A DNA stretch of 64,000 bases from Sulfitobacter sp. 20_GPM-1509m (GTDB lineage: Bacteria; Pseudomonadota; Alphaproteobacteria; Rhodobacterales; Rhodobacteraceae), in assembly GCF_000620505.1 (NCBI RefSeq), contig NZ_JIBC01000006.1:487656-551655 (forward strand), in the 5' to 3' direction. Under the pieces are notes generated by a model that was given only the letters and a program-made list of their open reading frames with translations, made no database searches and was not told the DNA's origin. Position numbers and translations under genes: made by a program. How positions within the stretch are numbered: the stretch's first letter is position 1; every line of letters starts with the position of its first letter. Below are positions 53,355 to 62,887 of this stretch, piece by piece.

Positions 53355-55763
53355 ATGCAAGAGCCCCTTAACGCTTCGTACCCGGTCCTGCCGCTGCGCG
53401 ACATTGTGGTGTTTCCGCATATGATCGTGCCGCTGTTCGTCGGCCGTGACAAATCCGTACGTGCGCTCGAGGAAGTGATGGCCGACGACAAGCAGATCCT
53501 GCTGTCCAGCCAGATCGACCCTTCCGAGGATGATCCCGAAGCCACTGGCATCTACAAGGCCGGCGTGCTGGCCAACGTGCTGCAACTGCTGAAACTGCCC
53601 GATGGCACCGTCAAGGTGCTGGTCGAAGGGCAGGCGCGGGTGCGCATCACCGAATACCTTGAAAACGACAACTTCTTTGAGGCACGCGCCGAGTATCTGA
53701 CCGAGATGCCGGGCGATGTCACCACCACCGAGGCGCTGCTGCGCACCGTGGCGGATGAGTTCGAACGCTATGCCAAAGTACGCAAGAACGTGCCGGAAGA
53801 GGCGCTGACAGCGGTCAGTGACACCGTCGAGCCTGCCAAGCTGGCAGACCTTGTTGCGGGCCATCTGGGCATTGAAGTGAACCAGAAGCAGGAGCTTTTG
53901 GAAACGCTCAGCATTTCCGAGCGGCTGGAGAAGGTTTACGGCCTGATGCAGGGCGAAATGTCCGTCCTTCAGGTCGAGAAAAAGATCAAGACCCGCGTGA
54001 AATCCCAGATGGAGCGGACGCAACGCGAATATTATCTGAACGAACAGATGAAGGCGATCCAGCAAGAGCTGGGTGACGGTGAGGACGGCAAGAACGAAGT
54101 TGCCGAGCTGGAAGCCAAGATCGCCGCGACCAAGCTGAGCAAGGAAGCCCGTGAAAAGGCAGACAGCGAGATCAAAAAGCTCAAGAACATGAGCCCGATG
54201 AGCGCCGAGGCCACCGTTGTGCGCAACTATCTCGACTGGATGCTGTCGATCCCGTGGGGCGTGAAATCGCGCGTCAAAAAGGATCTGGGCCGCGCCCAGA
54301 AGGTGCTGGATGACGACCATTACGGCCTTGAGAAAGTCAAGGAACGGATCGTCGAATATCTGGCCGTGCAGCAGCGCAGCAAAAAGATGAAAGGCCCGAT
54401 CATGTGCCTCGTCGGCCCTCCGGGCGTCGGCAAGACATCCTTGGGCAAATCCGTGGCCAAGGCGACAGGCCGCGAATTCATCCGCATCAGCCTTGGCGGT
54501 GTGCGGGACGAGTCCGAAATCCGTGGTCACCGCCGGACCTATATCGGTTCTATGCCTGGTAAGATCATCCAGGCGCTGAAAAAGGCGAAAACCACCAACC
54601 CGCTGATCTTGCTCGATGAAATCGACAAAATGGGGCAGGATTTCCGTGGCGATCCCGCGTCGGCCATGCTTGAGGTGCTGGACCCGGAACAAAACGGCAC
54701 ATTCGTCGATCACTATCTGGAGGTCGAATATGACCTGTCGAACGTGATGTTCCTGACCACGTCGAACAGCTACAACATGCCCGGCCCGCTTCTGGACCGG
54801 ATGGAGATCATCCCGCTGGCCGGCTACACCGAGGACGAAAAGCGCGAGATCGCCAAGCATCACTTGCTGGCCAAGCAGATCAAGAACCACGGTCTGAAAA
54901 AGTCCGAGTTCGAGCTGACCGACGAAGGGCTGACCGACATCATCCGCTATTACACACGTGAAGCGGGCGTGCGGAACCTGGAACGCGAAATCGCCAAGGT
55001 GGCGCGCAAAGCGTTGACCAAGATCGTCAAGAAAGAGGTCGAGAGCATTTCGGTGACCTCGGACAACATCGACGAATTTCTGGGCGTGCGCAAACACCGC
55101 TACGGGCTGGCCGAGCTTGAGGATCAGATCGGTGTTGTCACCGGGCTGGCCTATACCTCTGTCGGCGGCGAGCTGTTGCAGATCGAAGCCTTGCGCCTGC
55201 CGGGCAAGGGCCGGATGAAGACCACCGGCAAGCTGGGCGACGTGATGAAGGAAAGCATCGACGCGGCCTCCAGTTATGTGCGGTCCATCAGCCCGAAAAT
55301 CGGGGTGAAGCCGACGCAGTTCGACAAGATCGACATCCACGTGCACGTGCCGGACGGTGCCACGCCCAAGGATGGCCCTTCGGCAGGTCTGGCGATGGTC
55401 ACGTCGATCGTGTCGGTTCTGACCCAGATCCCCGTGCGCAAGGACATTGCGATGACGGGTGAGGTCAGCCTGCGCGGCAATGCGATGCCGATCGGTGGGT
55501 TGAAGGAAAAACTGCTCGCGGCCCTGCGTGGCGGCATCAAGACGGTGCTGATCCCGCAGGAAAACGAAAAGGACATGGCCGAAATCCCTGACAACGTGAA
55601 GCAGGGCATGACGATCATTCCGGTCAGCCACGTGTCCGAAGTGCTGAAACACGCGCTTGTGCGTGAGCCCGAGGCGATCGAGTGGGACGAGGCGGCAGAA
55701 GAAGCCGCTGCGGCTGCCGCCGCCGCGCCGAAAGAGACCGGGGCAGGGGCCACCGCCCACTGA
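53355..55763 (+). CDS. lon: ATP-dependent protease Lon
   Basis: LonA degrades misfolded and regulatory proteins in the cytoplasm. The 802-residue product has the N-terminal LON substrate domain (PVLPLRDIVVFPHMIVPLF), a coiled-coil, AAA+ with Walker A GPPGVGKTS and Walker B PLILLDEIDKMG, and the protease domain with catalytic Ser in PKDGPSAGLAM and Lys in GGLKEKLLAA. The ATG at 53355 follows AAGGA and fits the LonA N-terminus; an upstream TTG at 53334 would add seven residues. A 262-base region lies upstream, and a terminator follows. Confidence 0.96.
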   Translation: MQEPLNASYPVLPLRDIVVFPHMIVPLFVGRDKSVRALEEVMADDKQILLSSQIDPSEDDPEATGIYKAGVLANVLQLLKLPDGTVKVLVEGQARVRITEYLENDNFFEARAEYLTEMPGDVTTTEALLRTVADEFERYAKVRKNVPEEALTAVSDTVEPAKLADLVAGHLGIEVNQKQELLETLSISERLEKVYGLMQGEMSVLQVEKKIKTRVKSQMERTQREYYLNEQMKAIQQELGDGEDGKNEVAELEAKIAATKLSKEAREKADSEIKKLKNMSPMSAEATVVRNYLDWMLSIPWGVKSRVKKDLGRAQKVLDDDHYGLEKVKERIVEYLAVQQRSKKMKGPIMCLVGPPGVGKTSLGKSVAKATGREFIRISLGGVRDESEIRGHRRTYIGSMPGKIIQALKKAKTTNPLILLDEIDKMGQDFRGDPASAMLEVLDPEQNGTFVDHYLEVEYDLSNVMFLTTSNSYNMPGPLLDRMEIIPLAGYTEDEKREIAKHHLLAKQIKNHGLKKSEFELTDEGLTDIIRYYTREAGVRNLEREIAKVARKALTKIVKKEVESISVTSDNIDEFLGVRKHRYGLAELEDQIGVVTGLAYTSVGGELLQIEALRLPGKGRMKTTGKLGDVMKESIDAASSYVRSISPKIGVKPTQFDKIDIHVHVPDGATPKDGPSAGLAMVTSIVSVLTQIPVRKDIAMTGEVSLRGNAMPIGGLKEKLLAALRGGIKTVLIPQENEKDMAEIPDNVKQGMTIIPVSHVSEVLKHALVREPEAIEWDEAAEEAAAAAAAAPKETGAGATAH

Positions 55764-55788
55764 CCCGCCGCTGAAAGCCAAGACAGAC

Positions 55789-55815
55789 GCCCCGCAGGAC
55801 ACTGCGGGGCGTTTT
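55789..55815 (+). terminator. Terminator of lon
   Basis: A perfect nine-base stem (GCCCCGCAG with CTGCGGGGC), loop GACA, then GTTTT, 25 bases past the lon stop. Confidence 0.9.
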
Positions 55816-55981
55816 ACGTTTCGGGGTGTTATTTGGTCACCCCGGCATGCAACCGCTGATTTTCGTGACGAAATTGGCTCAGAGCGGACGCGGGCCGCTT
55901 CGGATCACAGTGTTCAGTGGAAATCTGCGCAAAATGCGACTAACCTCGTGCCAACCTTCACACGTGACCAAAGGCATAAGC

Positions 55982-56416
55982 ATGGCAACGTCCAAAACCC
56001 CCCGCACCAAAAGCGCCGCAGCCACCGCTGCTGCCGCAACCAAGGCCGCAACGGCCACCACAGCGGCCCGCACCTCGAAGGCACCCAAAGCGGCCGATGT
56101 CGCACCAACCGGCGGTGCCGAAGAGGTCGTGACAGGGCCGATGATGCGTAAGAAAGAATTGATCGACGCGGTCGTGGCGGCCTCTGGCGCCAAGAAGAAA
56201 GACGCAAAGCCGGTTGTCGAGGCGATGCTGAAAGTCATGGGCAACGCCCTGCGCGATGGCCGCGAGCTGAACCTGCACCCCTTTGGCAGCGTCAAGGTTC
56301 GCCGCGCCAAGGACATGGTCAAGGCCCGCGTCCTGACCACCAAGATCCGCCAGCGCAAACCCGAAGCCATCGAAGCCGCCGCCGCCGCCGCGGCAGAGGA
56401 CAGCGCGTCGGAATAA
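55982..56416 (+). CDS. HU-family DNA-binding protein with long Ala/Lys/Thr tail
   Basis: The 144-residue protein has an N-terminal tail of about 50 residues (Ala, Thr, Lys; MATSKTPRTKSAAATAAAAT) resembling histone H1, then an HU/IHF domain: MRKKELIDAVVAASGAKKKD, GRELNLHPFGSVKVRRAKDM and a basic end. The HU arm DNA-binding loop is short. It should compact or bend DNA. The ATG at 55982 follows CAAAGG. The gene lies after lon on the same strand, and a terminator follows. The tail is unusual compared with a plain 90-residue HU. Confidence 0.88.
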   Translation: MATSKTPRTKSAAATAAAATKAATATTAARTSKAPKAADVAPTGGAEEVVTGPMMRKKELIDAVVAASGAKKKDAKPVVEAMLKVMGNALRDGRELNLHPFGSVKVRRAKDMVKARVLTTKIRQRKPEAIEAAAAAAAEDSASE

Positions 56417-56443
56417 CTTCTGCGCAAACTGCCCAGAATTTTG

Positions 56444-56474
56444 ATGCGGCCTCTTGCAAGGGGGGCCGCATTTT
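56444..56474 (+). terminator. Terminator of the HU-like gene
   Basis: ATGCGGCC pairs with GGCCGCAT across an eleven-base loop, followed by TTTT. Confidence 0.85.
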
Positions 56475-56490
56475 TGTATCTGCCCCTGCA

Positions 56491-56566
56491 AGGGTGATTA
56501 GCTCAGTGGTAGAGCGCTTCGTTCACATCGAAGATGTCAGGAGTTCAAATCTCTTATCACCCACCA
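56491..56566 (+). tRNA. tRNA-Val (anticodon CAC)
   Basis: The acceptor stem GGGTGAT pairs with ATCACCC, the anticodon stem-loop is CTTCG-TTCACAT-CGAAG with anticodon CAC, the T-arm contains GTTCAAATC, and CCA is encoded at 56564-56566. It starts 17 bases after the HU-gene terminator. Confidence 0.95.
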
Positions 56567-56735
56567 TTCTCCCACCTATATCCGACAGTGACAAAATGCG
56601 CGGGCCAATAGCCTGCACATCGCGCGTATGATGCGCGGTCTGTCTGCTCGGGCGTAAACTCCAAGGATTTGGCTTGGTTCTGAAAAGGTTAGGGCAGGGC
56701 GCGCGAACGCACCCCGCCCCTGATCTGTCTTACGA

Positions 56736-57896
56736 TTAAACCGGCACAACCAGCTTCTGGTCGTCTTCCGGTGCATCCAGCAGCAGGTGGTTGTCGTCCA
56801 GAACCAGAATGTTCTCGGCCCCGATCACGTCGCTCTTGGTCTTATAGCCGATCACGGCCTCGACCGGCATGTCCAGATTGCGCGCCAGCAGCATGATCTC
56901 TTCGGAGCTGAAGTTGGTCAGCCCGCGCGCCACTTCGACGCCGCTTTCGTTGTACATGTGCAGCACGTCGCCTTTGGTGAACTCGCCTTGGATCGAGATC
57001 ACGTCGCCCCGGCTGATGCCACAATCGCCCGCGACCACGGAGTCGGCCACAGCGTTGGGGATCACAAGCGTGCCCGAAACCTGCAAGCGGTTGCTCAGCC
57101 AGATTTTCAGCGGCGACGCAGTCTCGCCGGTCACCAGACAGCGGGTATAGCGGCGTTCCTCGTCCAGCAGGGACGAGATCGGGCGTTCGATGATGCCTTC
57201 GGCGATGATTGTCTCGACACCGGCGTTCTGGGCCATGTTGGCAGCCAGCATCTTGGTCAGCATCCCGCCGCTGCCCAGATCGGAAATTCCGGTGGTGGAT
57301 TCCAGATGCTCGGTCACGTCCTCGACCTCGGCGATGAACTTGGCATCGGGGTCAGAGGGGTTGCGGTCATACAGGCCGTCTACGCTGGTCAGGATGATCA
57401 GCAGATCGGCCTGGATCATCTGCGCCACCTTCGCGGACAGACGGTCGTTGTCGCCTACGCGCAGGTCGCGGGTGGCGACCGAGTCATTCTCGTTGATGAT
57501 CGGCAGGATGTCGTTTTCGAACAACTTCATCATGGTGTTCTTGATGTTCAGGAAACGGCGGCGATCCTCCATATCCTCGACCGTTACCAGCATCTGTGCC
57601 ACGTCCAGTTCGTATTCGGACGCGACCTGACGATAGGCGTTCATCAACAGCGGTTGGCCACAGGCGGCGGCCGCCTGCTTGTCCAGAATGCCCGCATCCT
57701 CGGGGCGTTTGCCGACCATGTTCAGGCCCAAAGCGACCGAGCCGGAAGAGGTCAGGATGATGTCGTGACCGGCCTTTTGCAGCTTCGCCAGATCGCTCAT
57801 CAATCCGTTCATAAAGGCATAGCGCAGGGTCAGATTGTCTTCGTTTGCCAGCAGGCTGGACCCGATTTTAACAACGATCTTTTTCTTCTTGGTCAT
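56736..57896 (-). CDS. proB: Glutamate 5-kinase
   Basis: ProB phosphorylates glutamate in the first step of proline synthesis. The 386-residue product has an N-terminal amino-acid-kinase domain (VVKIGSSLL; DIILTSSGSVALGLN; PIINENDSVATRDLRVGDND; LIILTSVDGLYDRNP; SGGMLTKMLAA) and a C-terminal PUA domain (SVVAGDCGISRGDVISIQG). It is divergent from proC-proA, whereas proB usually lies with obg in this group. That raises the chance that it is a second, stress-related copy, but only if another proB exists elsewhere. The ATG is at 57896. Confidence 0.93.
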   Translation of the reverse strand: MTKKKKIVVKIGSSLLANEDNLTLRYAFMNGLMSDLAKLQKAGHDIILTSSGSVALGLNMVGKRPEDAGILDKQAAAACGQPLLMNAYRQVASEYELDVAQMLVTVEDMEDRRRFLNIKNTMMKLFENDILPIINENDSVATRDLRVGDNDRLSAKVAQMIQADLLIILTSVDGLYDRNPSDPDAKFIAEVEDVTEHLESTTGISDLGSGGMLTKMLAANMAQNAGVETIIAEGIIERPISSLLDEERRYTRCLVTGETASPLKIWLSNRLQVSGTLVIPNAVADSVVAGDCGISRGDVISIQGEFTKGDVLHMYNESGVEVARGLTNFSSEEIMLLARNLDMPVEAVIGYKTKSDVIGAENILVLDDNHLLLDAPEDDQKLVVPV

Positions 57897-58003
57897 ATTC
57901 TGCTCCGGTATCTTATTGGTTTCAAACGCAATCGCCAGGCCGATTTGCCAATCGAGGCGCCGACCTGTAGCACTGGGCGCTCAAATGATTCGGCGTTGTA
58001 TAA

Positions 58004-58020
58004 CACGTACCCCGTACGTG
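58004..58020. promoter_or_regulatory. Palindromic operator in the proB/proC divergent region (1)
   Basis: CACGTAC and GTACGTG are perfectly inverted with a CCC spacer. It lies 108 bases before the proB start and about 149 bases before the proC start. Likely a regulator site. Confidence 0.6.
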
Positions 58021-58043
58021 AATGCAAACGGGCCGCCTTGAAG

Positions 58044-58058
58044 TGCTGCATTGCAGCA
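58044..58058. promoter_or_regulatory. Palindromic operator in the proB/proC divergent region (2)
   Basis: TGCTGCATTGCAGCA is a perfect 15-base palindrome with a single central T, 39 bases (centre to centre) from the CACGTAC dyad. The binding protein is unknown. Confidence 0.6.
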
Positions 58059-58168
58059 TCACATACTGCCCTGCGGCGACGAAAAATAAAATCCGGACGA
58101 TCTGGCATCTTCGCGACACTGAACCAAGTGTCCGGGGGCGGGACGTTTCGGAACAACCGGAGACGAAA

Positions 58169-58948
58169 ATGAACATACTTTTGATCGGATGTGGCAAGAT
58201 GGGCGGCGCGATGTTGCGCCAGTGGGTGAAGGATGGCGACAACAGCTTTACGGTTGCCGATCCGGTCAAACCCGACCTGCCCGCAGGCGTGCGTCATGTG
58301 TCAAAAGCGACATCTTTGTCCGAGGCCGAATTTGACGTGATCCTGATTGCGATCAAACCGCAGATGATCGCCGACGTGCTGCCGGACTACAGCTTTGCGC
58401 TGAAGCCTGATGGCTGTTTCGTGTCGATTGCGGCGGGGTGCAGCGTGGACAGCATTCGCAAGATCGTGGGCGACCGCGCGATTGTGCGTGTGATGCCGAA
58501 CATGGCGGCGATGGTGGGGCTTGGGGTCTCTGGTCTTTATGCCAATGACGCCTGCACCGATCAGCAAAAGACCGATGTGACGGCATGGATCGACCAGACG
58601 GGCACCTGCGTGCCGGTCGACAGCGAAGACCGCATTGACCGGCTGACCGCTGTCAGCGGCAGCGGACCGGGCTATGTGTTCGAGATGTTGCGCAGTTATG
58701 TGGCCGCCGCGATGGATCTGGGCTTTGACGAGAAAACCGCACGGGCACTGGTGTTCGACACGATCACCGGCACGGTCGAGACCGCGCGCCAGTCGGATGA
58801 AACGCTGGAGGATCTGCGCAAGTCGGTCACCAGCAAGAACGGCACCACGCAGGCGGGGCTAGAGCAATTGATGCGCGACGGCCAGTTGCACAGCCTGCTG
58901 CACGACACCGTGAATGCCGCGTACACGCGCGCCGTTGAATTGAAATAA
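58169..58948 (+). CDS. proC: Pyrroline-5-carboxylate reductase
   Basis: ProC makes proline from pyrroline-5-carboxylate using NAD(P)H. The 259-residue product has the Rossmann start [33 protein letters not shown] (about residue 108) and the P5CR C-terminal signature region [19 protein letters not shown] and [14 protein letters not shown]. Normal family length. The ATG at 58169 follows GGAGACGAAA. It is followed 13 bases later by proA, so the two form an operon transcribed away from proB. Confidence 0.95.
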   Translation: MNILLIGCGKMGGAMLRQWVKDGDNSFTVADPVKPDLPAGVRHVSKATSLSEAEFDVILIAIKPQMIADVLPDYSFALKPDGCFVSIAAGCSVDSIRKIVGDRAIVRVMPNMAAMVGLGVSGLYANDACTDQQKTDVTAWIDQTGTCVPVDSEDRIDRLTAVSGSGPGYVFEMLRSYVAAAMDLGFDEKTARALVFDTITGTVETARQSDETLEDLRKSVTSKNGTTQAGLEQLMRDGQLHSLLHDTVNAAYTRAVELK

Positions 58949-58961
58949 AGGAGTGAGCGAT

Positions 58962-60239
58962 ATGAACACCGAGACTCTGGAACGAACGACAGACATCCAA
59001 TCCGTAGTGGCCGATCTGGGCGCCCGCGCCAAGGCAGCGGCACAGGGGCTGGCGATGGCCTCTGGCGAACAGCGCAACCTGGCACTGACCAAGGCAGCCG
59101 AGGCGCTGCGGACCCATATGGACGATCTGCTGCGCGCCAATGCGGGCGATGTGGACGCGATCAAGGACAGTGGCAAGGATGCCGCCTTTGTCGACCGTCT
59201 GACCCTGAACGCGGAACGGGTGGGGGGCATGGCCGATGCGCTGGACGCCATCGCGGCTCAGGACGATCCGTTGGGGCGCACGCTGGCCACCTTTGACCGG
59301 CCCAACGGGCTGAAGATCGAGCGGGTGACCGTGCCGATTGGTGTGATCGCCATGATCTATGAATCCCGCCCCAATGTCGGATCGGACGCGGGTGCCTTGT
59401 GCATCAAGTCGGGCAATGCGGTGATCCTGCGCGGCGGCTCGGAAAGCTTGCAATCGTCGCGGGTGATTGTGGACTGCATGAAGCAGGGGCTGCGCGCTGC
59501 TGGCCTGCCGGAGGATGCGGTGCAGCTGGTGGATACGCGCGACCGCGAGGCGGTCAAGCTGCTGTTGCACAGCACCGAGACGGTCGATCTGGTGATCCCG
59601 CGCGGTGGGCGCGGTCTGGTGTCGCTGGTCCAGAAAGAGGCGCGCGTGCCGACGCTGCTGCATCTGGACGGCAACAACCACACCTACCTGCACGCCAGCG
59701 CAGACATCGAAAAGGCGGTGGGCATCGTCCAGAACGCCAAGATGCGCCGCACCGGTATTTGCGGGGCGACGGAATGTGTGGTGATCGACGCGGCGATAGC
59801 GGAAACTGCGCTGCCGCTGCTGGCGCAGGCCTTGCACGATTGCGAACTGCGCGGCGATGCCGCCGCACGCAAGATCCTGCCGGAGATGACAGCCGCCAAG
59901 GAAGAGGACTGGGACACTGAATACCTCAGCAACATCATGTCTGTGCGCATTGTCGACGGGCTGGACGCGGCCATCAGCTTTGTGCAGGCGCATTCCTCGG
60001 GCCACACCGATGCCATCGTCGCCGAGGACGCTGCCGCCGCCCGCCAGTTCATGAACGCGGTGGATTCCGCCGTGGTCATGCACAACGCCTCGACCCAGTT
60101 CTCTGACGGGGGCGAATTTGGCATGGGCGCCGAGATCGGCATCGCCACCGGCAAGATGCACGCACGCGGCCCGGTGGGCGCCGAGCAGCTGACCAGCTTC
60201 AAGTATTTCGTGCACGGCGACGGGCAGAAACGCCCCTGA
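58962..60239 (+). CDS. proA: Gamma-glutamyl phosphate reductase
   Basis: ProA reduces gamma-glutamyl phosphate to the semialdehyde that closes to pyrroline-5-carboxylate. The 425-residue product has the aldehyde-dehydrogenase-like core: [50 protein letters not shown] with the catalytic Cys, and the C-terminal [19 protein letters not shown] start at the ATG at 58962 with AAAGGAG eight bases before it; a GTG at 58953 is too close to that site. It lies directly after proC. Confidence 0.95.
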   Translation: MNTETLERTTDIQSVVADLGARAKAAAQGLAMASGEQRNLALTKAAEALRTHMDDLLRANAGDVDAIKDSGKDAAFVDRLTLNAERVGGMADALDAIAAQDDPLGRTLATFDRPNGLKIERVTVPIGVIAMIYESRPNVGSDAGALCIKSGNAVILRGGSESLQSSRVIVDCMKQGLRAAGLPEDAVQLVDTRDREAVKLLLHSTETVDLVIPRGGRGLVSLVQKEARVPTLLHLDGNNHTYLHASADIEKAVGIVQNAKMRRTGICGATECVVIDAAIAETALPLLAQALHDCELRGDAAARKILPEMTAAKEEDWDTEYLSNIMSVRIVDGLDAAISFVQAHSSGHTDAIVAEDAAAARQFMNAVDSAVVMHNASTQFSDGGEFGMGAEIGIATGKMHARGPVGAEQLTSFKYFVHGDGQKRP

Positions 60240-60313
60240 ACCAACCGCTGGCCTGTTCGGTCAGGCCTGCGACCACCTTGCGCCGATCCGCGCGGCACCG
60301 TAGCACAACAGCC

Positions 60314-60886
60314 ATGAGCGATTATCCCGATATCCTGATCCTGCGCCACGGCGAAACCGAGTGGAATCGCGCAGGCCGGATGCAGGGCGATCAGGACAGC
60401 CCGCTGACGGACAGAGGCCGCGCGCAGGCGCGCCGTCAGGGGGCTTTGCTGGCGGCATCGGGCTGTGACGGCTATCAGTGGTTTTCCTCGCCACAGGGAC
60501 GGGCGTGGCAAACGGCGACGCTGGCCAATCTGAACGGCGCGCAGATCACCCCCGATGCCCGTCTGGCCGAGATCACCACCGGCGACTGGACCGGCCAAAG
60601 CTTTGACGACATCCGCGCACAGGCGCCGCACCTGTTCGAGCTGGACGACAGCCTGCACTGGTACGACCACGCACCGGGCGGCGAGGGGCTGGCCTCGGTC
60701 GCGGCCCGCACACTGGCGTTCCTGGAGACGCTGACCGGCGCGTCCGTGATCGTCACCCACGGCATCACCAGCCGCATCCTGCGCTGCCACCTGCTGGGCC
60801 AGCCATGGGAGACCTTCGACCAGTTGGAAGGCGGGCAGGGGGTGATCTACCGCATCCGAAAAAGACAGCAAGAAAGACTGTCATAA
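60314..60886 (+). CDS. Histidine phosphatase family protein (phosphoglycerate-mutase-like)
   Basis: The 190-residue product has the catalytic LILRHGETEWNRAGRMQG (RHG with phospho-acceptor His and following Glu), FSSPQGRAWQTATL (second Arg), EITTGDWTGQSF with the acid, and VTHGITSRIL (second His). It is a small cytosolic phosphatase of the PGM branch with unknown substrate; sugar phosphates are typical. It lies 74 bases downstream of proA on the same strand. The ATG at 60314 gives the expected start MSDYPDILILRHGE. Confidence 0.92.
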   Translation: MSDYPDILILRHGETEWNRAGRMQGDQDSPLTDRGRAQARRQGALLAASGCDGYQWFSSPQGRAWQTATLANLNGAQITPDARLAEITTGDWTGQSFDDIRAQAPHLFELDDSLHWYDHAPGGEGLASVAARTLAFLETLTGASVIVTHGITSRILRCHLLGQPWETFDQLEGGQGVIYRIRKRQQERLS

Positions 60887-60930
60887 GGGCTTGAACGCCC
60901 CGCGCGATTTGCGCTAGAGAGCGGAACGGC

Positions 60931-61006
<76 letters not shown>

Positions 61007-61072
61007 TTTTCCATAATATTTACAAGTGCCTAGCGATTTCCCAAGGGTTCCGCTTTGTTCTTGTTTCCCAAT

Positions 61073-62176
61073 CTAGAGAATCTGTTTCCCAAAGTCAGGC
61101 AAAAGCATGATCGTTTCGGCGTTCGTATGCTCTTGGATCGCGCGGCGCGCATAATGCTCTGCCATGCGGTCAGACAGGTGGCCGAGCATGGATTTTACGC
61201 GCTCGATCCCACCAAAGATGACCTCACTTTTCGCGACGGCGTTGCCGATCAGGGTTGCATTAGTGGTGCGGAAGCCGTGGAAAGTCAGGCGTGGCTCGAC
61301 TTCGTGCAGCTCAAGTCGCTCCAGTTCCTTTGCCCAAGATGCACCGAATCCAGATGCCCAAGGCTTGCCGCGTGACGTTGTCAGCACTGGCGCATTGGGG
61401 TCGATCCGGCCCGCCGCGCGCATCTCTTCTTGATGTAGGTCGATCATGGCCATCACCATCGGGTGCAGAGGGATGGGTGTCGGGTTGCCGGTCTTGCCTT
61501 GCTTCACGTACCAGACGCCGTCTGTGATCTGTGATGGCCGTAATTGGCGCAGGCAGTCATTGCGGCGCTGGCCCGTGTAGATCGCAGCTACGGAGGCCTT
61601 CACAATGTGTGGGCGGCCTTCTGTGAACAGCTTCTCTATTGCCCACGCTGGCCATGGCTCGTAACCGCTGCTGGTTTGGACCCGTTCGATCCGTTCGCAC
61701 GGGTTTATGTCGCAAAAGCCCCGGCGGCGCGCCCAGGCGAACACGGCTGACATATCATCCATCCGCCGGTTGGCTGTGGCCGGACGGCTAGACAGTTTGT
61801 CATAGAGGGCCTGCATGTGCAGTGGCCGGATTTCATTGGGCATGAACCCCGCAAAGGTGCTTTCCAAAAGATCACAGGCCAGATCCCGAAGGGTGCGGCT
61901 GTCCTTGCTGAGGTTTAGATACTTCGGGTGCAGCTTGTGCTGTCTGATCAGTTCCTCGAATCCGAGGCTGTCTTTCGGATTAATGTCCAGTGGAGCGTTG
62001 CCAAAACATTCGAGGTACGCAAGCTTGTACGCGCTGCGGTAACCGTCATCGAACGGGTGGGGCAGAGGCTTGCGGAATTCAGACTTGTCCGTCCTGACAA
62101 CGCGGAAATAGTAATACAGACGGCCACGCGCTTTTTTGGGCTGGACGTATTTGTCCAGTGCGATGTCAGCGGGCAT
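61073..62176 (-). CDS. int: Tyrosine recombinase / phage integrase
   Basis: The 367-residue product has an N-terminal Arm-type and core-binding region (KKARGRLYYYFRVVRTDKSE; about residues 70-160) and a C-terminal catalytic domain with the Arg of IYTGQRRNDCL, HGFR in TFHGFRTTN, then GHLSDRMAEHYARRAI with His and the nucleophilic Tyr. It reads toward the tRNA-Val gene, 67 bases from it. It would excise and integrate the element that extends to the right. Its start overlaps the excisionase-like gene by 11 bases. Confidence 0.93.
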   Translation of the reverse strand: MPADIALDKYVQPKKARGRLYYYFRVVRTDKSEFRKPLPHPFDDGYRSAYKLAYLECFGNAPLDINPKDSLGFEELIRQHKLHPKYLNLSKDSRTLRDLACDLLESTFAGFMPNEIRPLHMQALYDKLSSRPATANRRMDDMSAVFAWARRRGFCDINPCERIERVQTSSGYEPWPAWAIEKLFTEGRPHIVKASVAAIYTGQRRNDCLRQLRPSQITDGVWYVKQGKTGNPTPIPLHPMVMAMIDLHQEEMRAAGRIDPNAPVLTTSRGKPWASGFGASWAKELERLELHEVEPRLTFHGFRTTNATLIGNAVAKSEVIFGGIERVKSMLGHLSDRMAEHYARRAIQEHTNAETIMLLPDFGKQIL

Positions 62177-62393
62177 GGATGGCGCGCAGTATGGGGTCTT
62201 GCAGCTCTTGTTCTGCCTCGGCTAACCCGTCCATCATCTCTTGCACCTCTGACCATTTCCACCGCACCAGAGTGCCGCGCTTCTTCGGCTGCGGCAATAG
62301 CCCGCGATTTGTGTAGCTTTCAACGGTCGACACAGAACAGTCGAGCTGCTCTGCGATCGTTTTGATGCTGCAATATTCGGGCGGGGCGGGCAT
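62166..62393 (-). CDS. MerR/AlpA-type excisionase-like regulator
   Basis: The 75-residue protein has a single winged-helix DNA-binding domain: YCSIKTIAEQLDCSVSTVES followed by YTNRGLLPQPKKRGTLVRWK and the usual WSEVQEMM end helix. Proteins of this type direct excision or regulate integrases in phages and islands. It overlaps the integrase start by 11 bases on the same strand, which supports a joint role. The ATG at 62393 is preceded by a weak site. Confidence 0.85.
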   Translation of the reverse strand: MPAPPEYCSIKTIAEQLDCSVSTVESYTNRGLLPQPKKRGTLVRWKWSEVQEMMDGLAEAEQELQDPILRAIHAR

Positions 62394-62396
62394 GGC

Positions 62397-62642
62397 TCAA
62401 GTATCCTTGCAAGCTTGGTGCAGTTCTCCGTGGCGCAGGTCATAGTCCCGCGCCACGTCGCCCCATGCATCGTTGGGGCAATCCCGCCAACCAGCGTTCA
62501 TAACGGGGATCCAGATCGGGATCAGCCAAAGCAGCTTGATGCGCCGCTCGGCGCGCCAGCAAAGGCCTTCATGTCCTCGCCGCCTGATCGTGAAGATCGC
62601 GGGCCGGACCCGGTAATCCTTGAGCTCTCTTGCGTTGTTCAT
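62397..62642 (-). CDS. Small phage/island protein (81 aa)
   Basis: The product starts MNNARELKDYRVRPAIFTIR and has a hydrophobic middle stretch (KLLWLIPIWIPVMNAG) followed by an acidic/aromatic tail (DCPNDAWGDVARDYD). The hydrophobic run might be one membrane segment. Its ATG overlaps the stop of the next gene by four bases. I do not recognise the family. It ends three bases before the excisionase-like gene. Confidence 0.6.
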   Translation of the reverse strand: MNNARELKDYRVRPAIFTIRRRGHEGLCWRAERRIKLLWLIPIWIPVMNAGWRDCPNDAWGDVARDYDLRHGELHQACKDT

Positions 62643-62884
62643 TCTTCCACCTCGATCCGCTTGACGGCCTTGAACGGCCAGTCCTTGCCCTGGCTTATGG
62701 CCCGATCGCGCAAAGCGCGCGCCTGGGCCTTTGTTCCGCTCCAGGCGTACCGCGTGCCATGGGTCACACCCGCGCCGGAGAGGTGCAGGTATTGCTTGGT
62801 GCCCGCGATCCTGAACCGCACCTTGGGCTTCTCTGTGCGGTACTCGGTTTTGATCCGGGGCAGCCCGCTGGTGAGCATGGTCAT
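62639..62884 (-). CDS. Small basic phage/island protein (81 aa)
   Basis: The protein reads MTMLTSGLPRIKTEYRTEKP and is basic and compact, with a beta-like core (KVRFRIAGTKQYLHLSGAG) and a Trp-containing C-terminal helix region. GGAGG lies seven bases before the ATG at 62884; an in-frame ATG at 62878 is also possible. It overlaps the following gene by four bases. No family recognised. Gene packing shows it belongs to the element operon. Confidence 0.6.
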   Translation of the reverse strand: MTMLTSGLPRIKTEYRTEKPKVRFRIAGTKQYLHLSGAGVTHGTRYAWSGTKAQARALRDRAISQGKDWPFKAVKRIEVEE

Positions 62885-62887
62885 GTC

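Noticed and set aside
53337..55802. An 821-codon open frame opposite lon.
   Set aside because: Shadow of lon, with low-complexity translation and no ribosome site; the forward frame matches Lon fully.
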